A program made the translations under genes and the position numbers. This document shows, piece by piece, positions 46,576 through 58,431 of a stretch of 64,000 nt of DNA (its first letter is position 1; each line of letters begins with the position of its first letter). The stretch is from NCBI GenBank assembly GCA_026225945.1, contig JAMJFZ010001652.1, forward strand, positions 35,001 to 99,000, written 5' to 3'. The DNA comes from Cricetomys ansorgei (taxonomy: Eukaryota; Chordata; Mammalia; Rodentia; Nesomyidae). A model generated the notes under the pieces. That model was given only the letters and a program-made list of their open reading frames with translations, searched no databases and was not told the DNA's origin.

Positions 46576-47734
46576 AAAGGACTTTGTGTTGTGATTGGCT
46601 CTAGGTGGTTTTCTGGTTTACAGAGCTCCTCTTTCTAAAGATGGAGTCACTTTGCCTTCCTGCCAGCAGTACCCAGTACTCAGTATCGCACTCACCCTCG
46701 CTGTTGGGAAGCTTACAGGGCCGGTGCAGAATGACCAGCGAGGCTGGGGCATGCTGTCTTCCTTGCTGTTCCGGAAGGCGGCAGAGGAAAAGTGAAGCCA
46801 GCTTCGTTTTAGGAAAAAGTCCATCATTGCACTGAGTGTCACTGCTTCAGTTGGCCAAATTGATAGTCAAAGGGTTCATGCCGTTTTTCTCTGTATCCCC
46901 TGCTGATCTGCTCCCTCTCCATTCCCGTTCACGCTCCTCACATCTGGAGGGTGAGATATGTAAACTGCAGCTTGCCACGTTTAATAAGCTCACCCCCTTT
47001 CAGCTGGATTGTCAGCACCCATGTTTATTAGCACACTGAAGATGATAATGCAATTTTCATTGTCCCCTGTCATCTACTGCTGGGCTTCCTGGGCATGGCA
47101 CTTGCTAAGAATGCCAAACGCCCAGATAACAGGTGCAGTCGATTCACTTTGACTGTCCTTAGCTACTCCCACACAGATTCAAAAAAAAAATACTGGATGT
47201 GTTATTAATCTAATAATACAAGTGCATGCATCATGCACCATGGAAATATAATAGTATTATTATCAAATAGCACCAGGAAATTCTGGAACCTGTCATTTAT
47301 TTTCTTGACTTCTTAAATTATAATTTTTATTATTAAATTGAGTTGGGAAAATATTCAGCTTTGGTCAGAAGGCAACACGGAAACTGCCTTAGATTCAAGA
47401 AGCCGTGCTCATATGGTGCTGCAGTGTGGGAATGTGGCAGTATTTGGAGGAAGACATGCAGGATGGAGTTTTAATAATCATGTTTAGATGAGACCAGGAT
47501 GACAGTACATTATGGTCAAATCTAGGTGATGGGTATATTGGCATTGCTACACTAGTCTGTTTTCTCCGTGTATGCTTTTAGAGAAAATACCCAATTATTT
47601 GTCAAAACAGCTTTCCTATGAAATTTAATGTCTCAAGAAGGACAGAAAGCATTAGCATGTTTCATGTGCTAGATATATAACAACAATAGACTATGCTGCC
47701 AACACTTTGAATTAAGTTGTAGATACATAAATCT

Positions 47735-47880
47735 TCTGGGGGCTAGAGTATGAGACAGGATCTCATGCTGTCTAGACTAGCCTTGAACTCACTGTGTAGC
47801 TGAAGGTCACTTTGAACTACTGACCTTCCTGCCTCTGCCAGCCCAGTGCCAAAATTATAGGCATATTCATTATACCTGGT
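47735..47880 (-). mobile_element. B1-like SINE (old)
   Basis: 'gagacaggatctcatgctgt', 'ctagccttgaactcactgtg' and 'aaaattataggcatattcat' are antisense B1-type landmarks. Confidence 0.65.
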
Positions 47881-50094
47881 TCTCCCAATCCGTAATTTTC
47901 ATTGCTAGGGATTTTACTTTCTGCCTTCTCAGATTTAGCTCTCCCTAGTTCTGTTGAGGTCCTTGCTATAACCCCACGGCCTGTCACAGTGCCAGATGCA
48001 TTGGAATAGAACATTAAGAATTAACTTCAAGAGAATATATAGCTTTTTCAACCCAGGTATGGCTTGCAGATCATAAAGGCAGAAATGTGTAACAGGGGAT
48101 CCAACAGCATTTTCAGTTCTAAGTATATTATAAATTAACATCCTTCTGGTTATTTCAATAAGGAGAAAGATGTGTAAGGACTCTGCTCTGAGAAGGATGC
48201 ATTCTAAATTTGCTTTTGTGACTTCTGTGAGACACATCCCTGCTTTTAAACCTTCTAAACTAAGTGAATATCACTTGATCATTGGACTAATAAGATTCTT
48301 AGGAATTCTCTTCACAGTTCAGGATTCAAACAAACATGTGAGAGACAAATAATATTCCATACGTATTATTTGAGCTAGGGTCCTATTCTTTGAGCTAGAA
48401 CCCAGTCGCTAATGGAACAAAGTCTGACCTTCACGTAGCCTTTGATTCACATTAAGTGGACATGTAGAGAGTTCACAGCTGAAGTGACATTTGGGCACCA
48501 AGTTAACATAAGCCATGCAAGTGCCTATGAAAGAGCCTTCTAAAAGGAGGGGAAGAGCATTTAAAAGCCCCGTGGTGGAAACATGCTGGCCAGGAGGCTC
48601 AGGGGAGTGCCAGAAGGCTAGTGGGACTACAACAGAGGAAGCTGCTGAAAAACCTGCGGGGGATGAGGTTATTGGAAGGGAGAGGCTGAAAGTTTTGGAA
48701 AATCATGTAGCAAGAGATCAGAAGTTGCTATAAAATCTCTGAGACTTTTTTCTTATTATTAGAGAAGCTTGAACCCATCTGTAAAAGTTGAGAATTTAGT
48801 GAACTGCCATCATGGAGGCTTCAAATGAGTACAGTGTGACCACTCTGTGTGCCCCTTTGCCCCAATGGATTTTGAATCATGCATGAAAGTATTTCAACTG
48901 AGAATGCTTGTCTCTAAAGATAAGGACCTTTTAAGATGCTAAGAAGATCATAATACCAACAGCAAATGTAAACAAAACCATAGTCCCTTAATACCCAGTC
49001 AGTATTCAGGTTTTTCCAACTCAGTCACTTTAAAAGTTAGGTTTATTTAAATCAGGTACAAGTGAAGTTTGTTTATTGATTTCCCCAGTGGCTTATTTAG
49101 AGTGACCATCTGTCCTCTGAACATCTGTCATCTGAAGTTGTAGGTAGATGAGAAAACCTAGATTAGATTCGAGATTTTTTCTTAGAGCCTGCCCTGAGTA
49201 ACAGGTATTTCCTGTTGCATCACTTTGAAGACAACTTCCTGTTGCCTTCAAAATCAGTAACACCTGGGTGACTCTTACAGTACCAAGTTCAGCTGTCAGC
49301 ACGAGATACAACCTTGGCCAGTTCTGAAAGACAGCTTCTGTGTGCTGACCCTGAGGAAACACTTTCTAGATAGACTCTGGTTTGCAGGAAAAATAGCTGG
49401 TAACCTTGTCTGCAGGAAGAGTTCCCTAGTAGGTTGGAGCTCTCACCACTATAGCAGATGTGTCTTGTCAGGACCGCCTCACCTCACCAGTGTCTGGACA
49501 GGTTTTCAGAAAACAAAACAAAACAAAATGGACTCTGCAAGGTCTGGAGTTTCTTTTTCTTCCTTGTCTCTCATTGGATGTGGCTGGCAGGACGTCATGC
49601 CCCATGTTGGTACGCCATTTGTAGCAGTATACCTACTGTGGTGTCTCAGCAAGGAAGAAAAAGAGGCATACTCCTTGGCGCAAATGCTGCCAGACCTCAG
49701 CAGAGGGAACCACTATCCTGGCCAGTGCCATGCTCCCAGTGGAACCCTCAGGTGTTTTTATTGATCCAGAACTACTCAGGTGTTCTACTGATAGCACATG
49801 CAGATCATTAGCAATCAAACATCTGCCACAGAAATCTGACACCTGCAAACAATACAAAATGCCAAGACCTAGGGAGCCCCTCGCCCAACAGTGTATAAAG
49901 CAAATATTTTATACATAACTAAAAATAAACTTATACAACACCAAAGTGCTTAGACTGTTTCAGAATGGGGATTAAAGCTCAACACATGAACCCTTGACGA
50001 GGGACACACACACACACAGAAACCATAGTGAGTGCTGCCATCCACAGCTTCAGCCACAGAGACTGTGCTGATCGCAGGTCTGAACTCCCTTCTC

Positions 50095-50600
50095 CCATCC
50101 AGCTGAAACTCGACCAGCATCTCCCCTGCCTCTCATGGCCACTACTCTACTCTGTTTTGTCTGTGAATCTGACTGCTTTTGATTTCCTATATACATGAGA
50201 TGCTATGATGTTTGCCTTTTGGGCCTAGTTTATTTCAGTTAATGTGATGTCCTCTGGGTTTAGACATATTGTCATGTGTGACAGACTTTTCTTCCTTGCA
50301 TAGTATTCCATAGTGTGCATGTGTGTGTATATGCATTTGTTATATAATCTTTATTCATTTACCCATTGTTATACACATATTTAAACCTCTGTCTTGGCTA
50401 TTCAGTGGCTGTAAGCGTGTAGATCTCTTCGATATACTGTTTTATTTCCTTTGGATAAAGACTCAGACATAAGATTCTTGGATCACATATTGACGATTTT
50501 TAATTTTTTGATGAACATCTATGCTGTTTTCAACACTGACTATACTACTTTGCACTTCTACAAAGAGTATACAAAGGAGAAGGACACATTTTGACTAGAT
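50095..50600 (-). mobile_element. Old L1 (L1M-type) 3' fragment
   Basis: 'catagtattccatagtgtgc' and 'ttattcatttacccattgtt', with 'atcacatattgacgattttt' later, follow the order of the complement of the L1 ORF2 end. It is old, interrupted and non-coding. Confidence 0.7.
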
Positions 50601-53007
50601 TGACTGTTACCTAAAATAAGGGACTACTACATTTCCTAGCCTGCTTTGCAGCAGGGTATATCTAAGTCCTGACCAATGTGTGGCAGTAGAAGAACTTCCT
50701 AGTTTCTACTAGAGATGGCACAGCAGAAGGTGCTGTCTTCTGTTGTCTGCCTTCCTTCTTCTGGCCTCCAGCTTGGCTGGGTCACTCCAGCCACGAGGTC
50801 ACACTGAGGGAAGAGCTGGGAAACGAATGGTAGACAGGGGTAGGACGCTGTCCTCGCACTGTTTGACTGTCAGCGTAGCCCTTACCTTTGTGATTTGTTT
50901 TCCTGCTGTATGTAACAGACTGGACTGTGGCAAATACAGGACTAGGCGTTTGCGATAGTTCAGGCAGGTGATAAGATTGTTTGGACTGGAGTGGTGATAT
51001 TGAAGAGGGAATTAAGATTTTTTTTTTTATCAGAGCCATTTTTGGATAAGGAAGTAAGAAAATGATCAGTCTAGTTTGACTCATAAAATTTTGGTCAACA
51101 CCTGGGAAAATGAAGGTGCTGTTTCCTGAGATGGGACGAGGATGGGAGAGCAGGCCTGCATGGCTGGCAGGAAGGGGGAGAATTGGGAGTTGAATGAATG
51201 GAATTGTCTGCTGGACTTTGAAAAGACGCTAGTAATCTTGGCTTAACACTTTTTTTATGGAGTGCTGGATACAGATGCAGGGATGGTTCAGAGAGGGTGT
51301 ACAGAGAGGAGGTAGCAACGCTGGATCTAAGTAACAGTAGTAAGGGGTTTTGCTGCAAATCTTTGAAAAAGATGGGAAAACAGCTAGATTCTGATGTTTT
51401 AAAATATACAATATGAGGCTATTCAAACATGATTGTAAGCTGATGTGTAACTGTTCAGTAAAGAGGGAAACCTAGAGGTTTAGGGCAGACCTAGAGTGAC
51501 GGAAGGGCTGATGTCTAATATAGGAGAGCTGTTGATCCTGGGAACAGGGTGAAGGCGGGGGCAGGTGGATGCAAGAGCAAGTGCTGGAGGACTGGACCAG
51601 CGTTGAACTTAGAGGAAATTATATGCATGAATTATAAGCAAGTTCACATCGTCATTTTAGAGTAAGCACCAAACAGTTAAGATGAATTTATAAATCCCAG
51701 CTCTCCACCCAGGGTCAGAAGTCACTCTCTCTTAGTAGAGGGAGGAATGTAGCTGCCTCTGCCTCCCCGGGAAGCTGAGACCTCAGCTCAACCACAAGAG
51801 GTGCTATGGCACAGGCTAAACCCAGGGTATCTGGCCAATCCCATTCTTAAAATCCATTGGGATTTTCAAACGAAAGAATTCCTTCTGAGGGTGACTCTTA
51901 GATGAAAAGCTACTGTCTAACAAATACTTGTCACTGGTTAAGGAGGCTGTCTGGAGAGCACTTGGTATCGGAGTAGGCTTTTAGGGTATAGAGTGATTCG
52001 TAGTAGCAGTAGTAGTAGAAGGGAGAGAGCTTGGAGCACGTGCCCTGCCCTTGAATGGTGACCCAACCGCCCTACATCTCAGGACAGGGAAAGGGATTCA
52101 GCTGGAGCAGTCACTTAGCCTCCTGAGTCACCATGTCTGAGTTCATCCTAAACCAGTAAAGAGTATGTAATTGTGTGTTACATAATTTAATATCGTTGTG
52201 GTACAGCCTAGCTTTGGAGATTGAAGTGTGCTTTAAATGAACTGTTTAAAAACTGTCTTCATGTTCTTTTCTTGATGTGGGAATAATTTTTTTTTGAAAA
52301 AAAAAAAGCCTAATTGCAACTCAATGTCTAACCTTCATTTGGAAATTTGAGAAGATTCCAAAAGCACCCCTGATTCTTTGTCAGTCAGGTTCCTCAGCTG
52401 TCTCTAGCTGCCTTCACACCTTACAGAATAAGACATAAGACATGAGCCTAGAAGTAAAAACAAAACACCCTGGTATTGCCTCTGTAGCACTGTATCTGCT
52501 CTGTAGCACCTCTCAAAGCCTTAATTAATACTCTTCCAGCTGCCTTCCAGTTTATAATTCCCAACAAAACCTTTGCTGGCTGGGTTTGAGCACCTTAGAA
52601 AAAAGTAAAAGCAATACTTATCTCTTTAAAATTCTGCTGTCATCTTACAAAACAGTTATGTGATTGAGTTCTAAGGGGTTTCCTAGGATCAAGTACTTGA
52701 GTGTAATCTGTACTTCCTTATGTCTGGATGTCATCGTTCCCAAGCTTGGCATTGCCATCTGGAAAGCAAAATCAATTGCAAGGCTAAGAGCCCAACAACT
52801 TAACTTTAATAAATTTTGAGAGTGCTGCTCATTAATTTTTATTGCACCTGAAGACTTTATATTCACCGTCCCCCTTGCCAGGAACACTCTGCTCCCGAGT
52901 CTTGCTTGGTTAGTTCTCTCTGCAGTGCAGATCTCCATCCGAAGGTCACCTCCTTCTGGAGGCTTTCTGTTACCCAAGACCAAACAGCCCCTTCCCACAG
53001 CAGCGCT

Positions 53008-53330
53008 GTCTTAGTTACCTTTCTGCTGCAGGCAGCTTACAAAATAAAAGGGTTGTTTGGGCTTACAGTTCCAGAGGGGTAAGAGTCCATCACCGTCTCT
53101 CGGGGAGGCATGGCCACTGGGGCAGAAAGCTGAGCGCTCACATCTTAAACAGCATGAAGCAGAGAGCAAAGTGTGAGTAGGGTAAGGCTGTGGGATCTCA
53201 AAGCCCACCCCCAGTGGCGTCCTCCAGCAAAGCCACGCCTTCTAAGCATCCCCAAATACCACCACCAGCTTGGGTCAAGAGTTCGCATTCCCGAGACTAC
53301 GGGAGACATTTCTCAGCCAAACTACTCCAG
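53008..53330 (-). mobile_element. ORR1/MaLR-like LTR remnant
   Basis: 'ctgtcttagttacctttctg' start, 'gggcttacagttccagaggg', 'gaggcatggccactggggca' and 'gatctcaaagcccaccccca' are reversed landmarks of a rodent LTR. Confidence 0.65.
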
Positions 53331-54708
53331 ACCTCACTGGGCTCTGAGCTTATTGTCCTATTCCTAGGATCATTCCTAGTACTACCATCATGATCACATC
53401 AACACCAGGAGTGAGAGCACACTGGCTATATACCGAGAGGCTTTCACACAGCGCTGTAAATACGTGAGTTTAATCCTGACAGATCACACTGATGGAGGAC
53501 TTTCTCCTCACCAGACACCAGGCTAAATGGACACATTAGCTCACAGTTCAGATCAGTATCATCTCTTGCCTGGGTTTGTCTTTCTCTACTGAAGTCCCCT
53601 TACAGTCCACTGCCCATGTAGTTGCCAGTGCTTTTCCTTAGCTATCAACTGGGCTGTGGGGGAGGGGAAATCAGCAGTCCACACTGTTAATGCTTCCTGC
53701 CATCCTCAGGTCCTGCCACACTGGCTTAAAAGATGCTCTGTGGCATTTCCTCCCAGCCCACACCTCTCCTAGGTCTCTAACTACTCCTCCTGCCTTGTTT
53801 TCCTCTGGCCACAGGCTTCCCCCAGAGAGCCAGAGAGCCACATGGCTTCATTTCTCACTCTGGTCTCTGCTGTCATGCCTCCTCTTTGTGGGGCCCCTTC
53901 CTGGCCACTCTCTCCCAAGTATTCTAAGTATTCTGTCTTTTAATTACCCTTCCTTCCTTCTTTCCTTCCTTCCTTTTCTTTTTTTCTCTCTCCTTTTTAT
54001 TTGCCACTATCCAAATTTGCATTACTGACTGTCTTTCATTCAACAAATATTCATTGAATGTTTGCTAAGTCTGGGCTGTAATGTAGTGCTAGAGGCCTGG
54101 AAGTCAGTGAGGTGGGAGAGCTAAGCTCAGATGGAGCATACAGTAAGGTCTCTGTGAGAGAACGGACAGCTGTACAGGTCCTGATGAGATGAAGGAAAGA
54201 GTCCCAGGAGTGACTAGGGGAGGCCAGGTGTGGATGAAGCAAACATCGTGTGTGAAGGGGGCTTGTAGCTGCAGAGGAGAGTGAGCAGGACAGGAGGAGA
54301 TGTGGCTGGGGAAAGGCCGGAGGCCTCACTGTGGTGTCCTGGAGAGCACCCCAGTCTTCAGCCTGGGTGACTTTGAGCAGAGATATTACCTGAGCTGACT
54401 TATGTCTTAACTGGATCTCTCTGGCCTTGAATGGGGCCTTGAATGGGAATGGACTTAAACGACAAGGTCCCTTTAGCCCAGGAAGCACTGCAGTGTTTGG
54501 ATCAGCGTGACAGGAAGTGGTTGCACTCGGGTATCTCTTAAAGGTAGGTGCTCACCATGGCTGGGCTCTCACATATCTGGGGCTCAGCTGCCTGAGACTA
54601 GTTTGGTTTGGCCCTGGGTGGGATATCGAGGCTATAATCCAGCAGTAGGCCAGACAAGACTTGTTCAGGTGACAGTGACAGCGTCTCAAGAGTAAGACTA
54701 GAAAAACT

Positions 54709-54726
54709 GAAACTTCTGGAAGTTTC
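54709..54726 (+). promoter_or_regulatory. Perfect four-unit heat-shock element motif
   Basis: GAAACTTCTGGAAGTTTC is four alternating GAA/TTC pentamer cores with exact two-base spacing (GAA-nn-TTC-nn-GAA-nn-TTC). HSF1 and HSF2 trimers bind at least three such units. It is also a perfect inverted repeat. It lies inside an intron far from the promoter, so function is only inferred. Confidence 0.5.
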
Positions 54727-55772
54727 AACGTAAAGCTAATGCAGCACAACTTCTGCCACCTTCTATTGTTCAAAGCAAGAGGTGACGCCATACCTCTCAT
54801 TCCTGCTGGAGGAGGGCAAAATCCTATTGCAAAGAATGAGCATGAGCAGAACATTCACCAGAATCATCAATCCAAACACAAGAGGTGGGAGGATAAATAG
54901 GGTTTGGATACAGGTGTGCAAGCTGTAGTCAATGGTCCTTATATCCCAGAGTACTATGTGTTGGAAGTCCTTTCCTGGGAGACATAAGCAAGGTCTATCC
55001 CATCCATATCAGATCCCAACAACAAATTAAAATACAGCCCCACCTAAGATAGCCTGAGGGACCAGAGTTTTCAAGCTGGGTTGCCTACAGGAGCATAGGT
55101 ACCCCCAAACAGTTGTGCTGGCAAGTCTTTGCCCAGCATGGATGATGGCTCCCCCTTCTGTTAATCTTACTTAGCTTAGAATCCTTTCTGAGAGACCTCT
55201 GAGCCACAGTCCATGTGCAATTAGGGCAGAATGTCTGGGAGAAGCAGTTGAAATCCCAGGTGAGGTCCAGTGACTCTCCAGCTCCTCCTCCTGTGACATC
55301 ATATGTACAGTCAACAAGCCTGATGGTGCTGGTTCCGTTGCAAGCAGACACCACTGCTCCAATGGATATGCCAGCCGCTCCACACAGTTCACACGGAAGA
55401 GCGTGCTCTACAACACCACGAATGCGCCCCAACACGGTTTTAGACCACAGTGTCGTATTGTAACTGGACACCCCCTGTAGAAGGACGACATGAGGGACTA
55501 GGAGGAACCTTTTAATCTTGAGAATCCCGTCATCATCCCCCACCTCACCTCTGAGAAGCATGAACTCCAAGCTTCCCTCCTGGCTTTTAGGTTTTGACAC
55601 TGGGCCTTCCCTCCCCCTCTCAGGAAGATGAATGCCACTGAAAGCACAGCACTGCCTGTCCCAGGAAGACCATAGAGGAGTACACCGAGTTGCTTTGCCT
55701 AACGCCTGCCATAGCCCCTGTCTTGATCACGTTGGCACCCCCACAAATACTGACTGTGCCTTTCCCTGGCAG

Positions 55773-55972
55773 GATTACGCCCATATGCTGACCTGTATCA
55801 CAGAAAGAGAGAAGTTTGTTGTGCCGATCAAAGCCAGAGGCGCCCGTGCCATCCTGGACTTTCCTGACGAGCTGAATTTTTCCACTTGCCCTGTGAAATA
55901 CAGCACCCAGAAAGTTGTGCTCGTCCAAAACATCGGCAACAGAGACGCTGTGTTCAACCTCAGAACGCGCAG
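55773..55972 (+). CDS. Hydin: Hydin exon 6 (end of ASH 1, start of ASH 2)
   Basis: The 200-base exon (residues 197-262 plus two bases of codon 263) has acceptor ccctggcag|gattac and donor cgcag|gtaggc. It starts DYAHMLTCITEREKFVVPIK, the closing strands of the first ASH domain, and then ARGARAILDFPDELNF, which opens the second. The string STQKVVLVQNIGNRDAVFNL is the usual ASH strand pair with the N-x-G turn. It follows a 12.2 kb intron and ends in phase 2, rejoining exon 7 to make Arg263. Confidence 0.98.
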
Positions 55973-56803
55973 GTAGGCATTACCGCAGCTCCGGCGCCTG
56001 GTCGCCTACAGCCAACGCCGGCTGCCGCAAGTGCTTTGCTAGAGCGGCGTTAGGGTGGCCTTGCTCGCTGCAACTCAGCTGCAAACCCAGACCTGGTTGA
56101 TGGAAACCGGCGGCCTCTTCCTTCTGAGGGGATCAAACACTCCAGGTTTACTATCCACTTCTTACCAAACTTTACCTTTAATGCAGAGTGGGAATTTACA
56201 AGTAAACATAGACTTTCTGACCAAGAATTTGGGTAATTGGCTGGGTTAGTTTGCTGTCGGTGATGTACCAGATTGTCATACATTTAGTGATGTCAAACAG
56301 CATAAATTGGTAATCTCACATGTTGGGGGGTATCAGCAGGCCCTTATCCTTCTTGGAGGCCTGTGAGCAAAACCCTCCTTAGCTTTTCATCTTCCACAAG
56401 GTTGTCAATATTCCTTGACTCACGATTCTCAGTTTTTCCATCTGAGAAATGGGGTAATGTAGCCACTTAATAGAGTTATTACTGAGGATAAAAATTAACA
56501 ACCCCAAACTGCTGGAGTATAGCGAGAACTCTGCCAAGTGTTTGTCCTTTTTTTTTTTTTTTTTTATTCAAGTGAGCTAATTCTAGGTAGAGAGAATGCT
56601 AGCTCCCCAAACATTCATACCCTAGCTTCTGTTAAAAAGAAGAAAGAGGTTTGCAGAGGAAGGCTGACGCGTGGATTTCCTTAAGAAATGAGTTTTATAG
56701 CAATTAAGGGGCCTCAAAATGGAAGGGAGACTACTAGACAGAAACCACACAATTCACAGAGATCGAAACGTGATGGAACCAAGGCTTCTTTTTAAAGCCA
56801 GGC

Positions 56804-56822
56804 AGGAGAGAGAGAGAGACAG

Positions 56823-56871
<49 letters not shown>

Positions 56872-56946
56872 GACAGAGAGAGAGAGACAGAGAGACACAG
56901 AGAGAGACAGAGAGACAGAGAGACAGAGAGGAGAGAGAGAGAGGAG
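56804..56946. repeat. (GA)n/(GAGACA)n purine tract
   Basis: About 140 bases of GA and GAGACA units, nearly pure purine on this strand; arginine/glutamate ORFs across it are artefacts. Confidence 0.95.
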
Positions 56947-57489
56947 TGACTCTCCGTCATGAGAGGGATGGTCAGGGAGGCTAGAGGAGCCTCCTCAGAA
57001 AGCAGCCTTCATCTCTGGACAAAAACCCCCAAGCAGCCAGTAGCCTGCCTGAGGAGTCTAAGGCCAGTCTTCCTGAGGAATCCTGCACCAAGCCCCCAAA
57101 CAAGAGAAAGGTCTGACTTGCTAACCTTCCAGGGGTTGCAGGAAGCTGCACACTGTGTGACCTATATTACAAGGAGCATGGACGAGGACAGGAATATGTA
57201 GAGTGACACTGTCCAAAAATAAACAAGCAAAAAGAAATGGAAAGATTAACTAGGCTCACCGGATGGGCCCAGAGAACTGCCAGAGAAATAGGACAGAGTT
57301 CAGAGTGAAGTATGTACGGAGAACGCAGCCTGCTACGACGCCTGGCTCTGAAGATAGAAAACTACGAGAGGGGACACAAGGGGAATAAGTGACAGAGTTT
57401 GATTTTAATCTGAGAATTTACAGCGTTTCTTCAGTGCTGTGCCCCGCGGAATAATATAAAGTGAGGCCATCTCTGCTCTCAAGGGGCTT

Positions 57490-57660
57490 TCTAAAGCACT
57501 TGCTATGTAAAACTGGTGACCTGTGTTCAGTCCAGGGAACCTATATAGATGTGGATGGGGAAAATCCGTCTGCATAGTTGTCCTCTGGCCTCCTCATGAA
57601 TATCATGGCATGTGTACACTGGAGTTAATAAGTAAATGAATAAATAAATTGTTTAAAGAG
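57490..57660 (+). mobile_element. B3/RSINE-like SINE fragment
   Basis: 'gcacttgctatgtaaaactg' then 'tgttcagtccagggaaccta' and an A-rich end with AATA units. Confidence 0.5.
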
Positions 57661-57699
57661 TAAAAAGAACCATTTGTTATGGGCATATGAATGGTGTTT

Positions 57700-57925
57700 G
57701 AGGGTTTGGGAAGAAGGCTCAAGGGTTAAAAATGTGTACTGCTCTTGCGGAGAACTGAGTTTTGGTTCCCAGTACCCACTTTAGGTGGATTGCCACCACC
57801 TTTAACTACAGCTCCAGCATATTCAATACCTTCTTCTGGTCTCTGTGGACACTGTACTTATGTGCACATGCCATCCCTCCCTCAACGCACATGTACACAC
57901 AATTTAAAATAAAAGTCTTAAAATG
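57700..57925 (+). mobile_element. B2 SINE
   Basis: 'ggtttgggaagaaggctcaa' then 'ggttcccagtacccacttta' and 'accttcttctggtctctgtg', ending aatttaaaataaaagtctt. Confidence 0.85.
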
Positions 57926-58099
57926 GTGGTTATTGTGGGGTCCTAACAAGAATGAACACCTAGAGAAGAGGCAGAAAATCAAGTGTTTTCCTATAACTTA
58001 CATTTTGTGAGCTCATTTTTAGAAGGGCTTTCTCTGTAGAATTCTCTTCCTGCTTGAAGGATGCATCTTTCCAGAGGGATTAGCATTTCCTTCTACAGG

Positions 58100-58225
58100 C
58101 TCACATCTACCTCCAACTCCATTTCTAAGGGATTTGACACCATCTTCTGGCCTCTGTGGGCTCCTGCACACTCGTGTTTCATGTAAACTCCTGCAGAGAC
58201 ACACACACATCATATTTAAAACTTA
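58100..58225 (+). mobile_element. B2 SINE, 3' fragment
   Basis: 'gacaccatcttctggcctct' then 'ctcctgcacactcgtgtttc' and a CA-rich end; the tRNA-derived head is missing. Confidence 0.65.
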
Positions 58226-58390
58226 TTATATTGATATTTTATATGTAAAAGAGAAGTCACTCCACATGGAAAACAGATGCAGGCAGAATCTTTTCCTGGA
58301 TTGGTTGATGGATTCTTACATCTTACATCTTAAATCTTACTGATTTTCACCTATCAGTTTATACATATTATATACATGTAAATGCCAAAC

Positions 58391-58431
58391 CGAAAACAAA
58401 ACAAAACAAAAACAAAAAAAAAAAAAAACCC
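58391..58431. repeat. (AAAAC)n/poly-A tract
   Basis: AAAC units pass into a run of about 18 A. Confidence 0.9.

Larger units (their letters stand above)
43530..55772 (+). other. Hydin intron 5 (12.2 kb)
   Basis: Holds a GGT tract, LTR-type pieces, B4 and B1-like SINEs, an old L1 piece and a perfect four-unit heat-shock element motif. Stretches 44100-46370, 46580-47720, 47890-50090, 50610-53000 and 53340-55770 show no supported exon. Part of 46870-47345 looks like candidate conserved non-coding DNA. Confidence 0.75.

Noticed and set aside
49342..49764. Plus-strand ORF of 140 codons in intron 5
   Set aside because: It is not flanked by splice sites in a phase matching Hydin exons 5 or 6, which already join directly in frame. 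No family recognised.
55085..55600. Minus-strand ORF of 171 codons, the longest outside simple repeats
   Set aside because: A run of this length is expected a couple of times by chance in 64 kb on six frames. I recognise no protein family, and no splice or promoter signal fits. It may be partly repeat-derived. A translated search against rodent proteins would decide.
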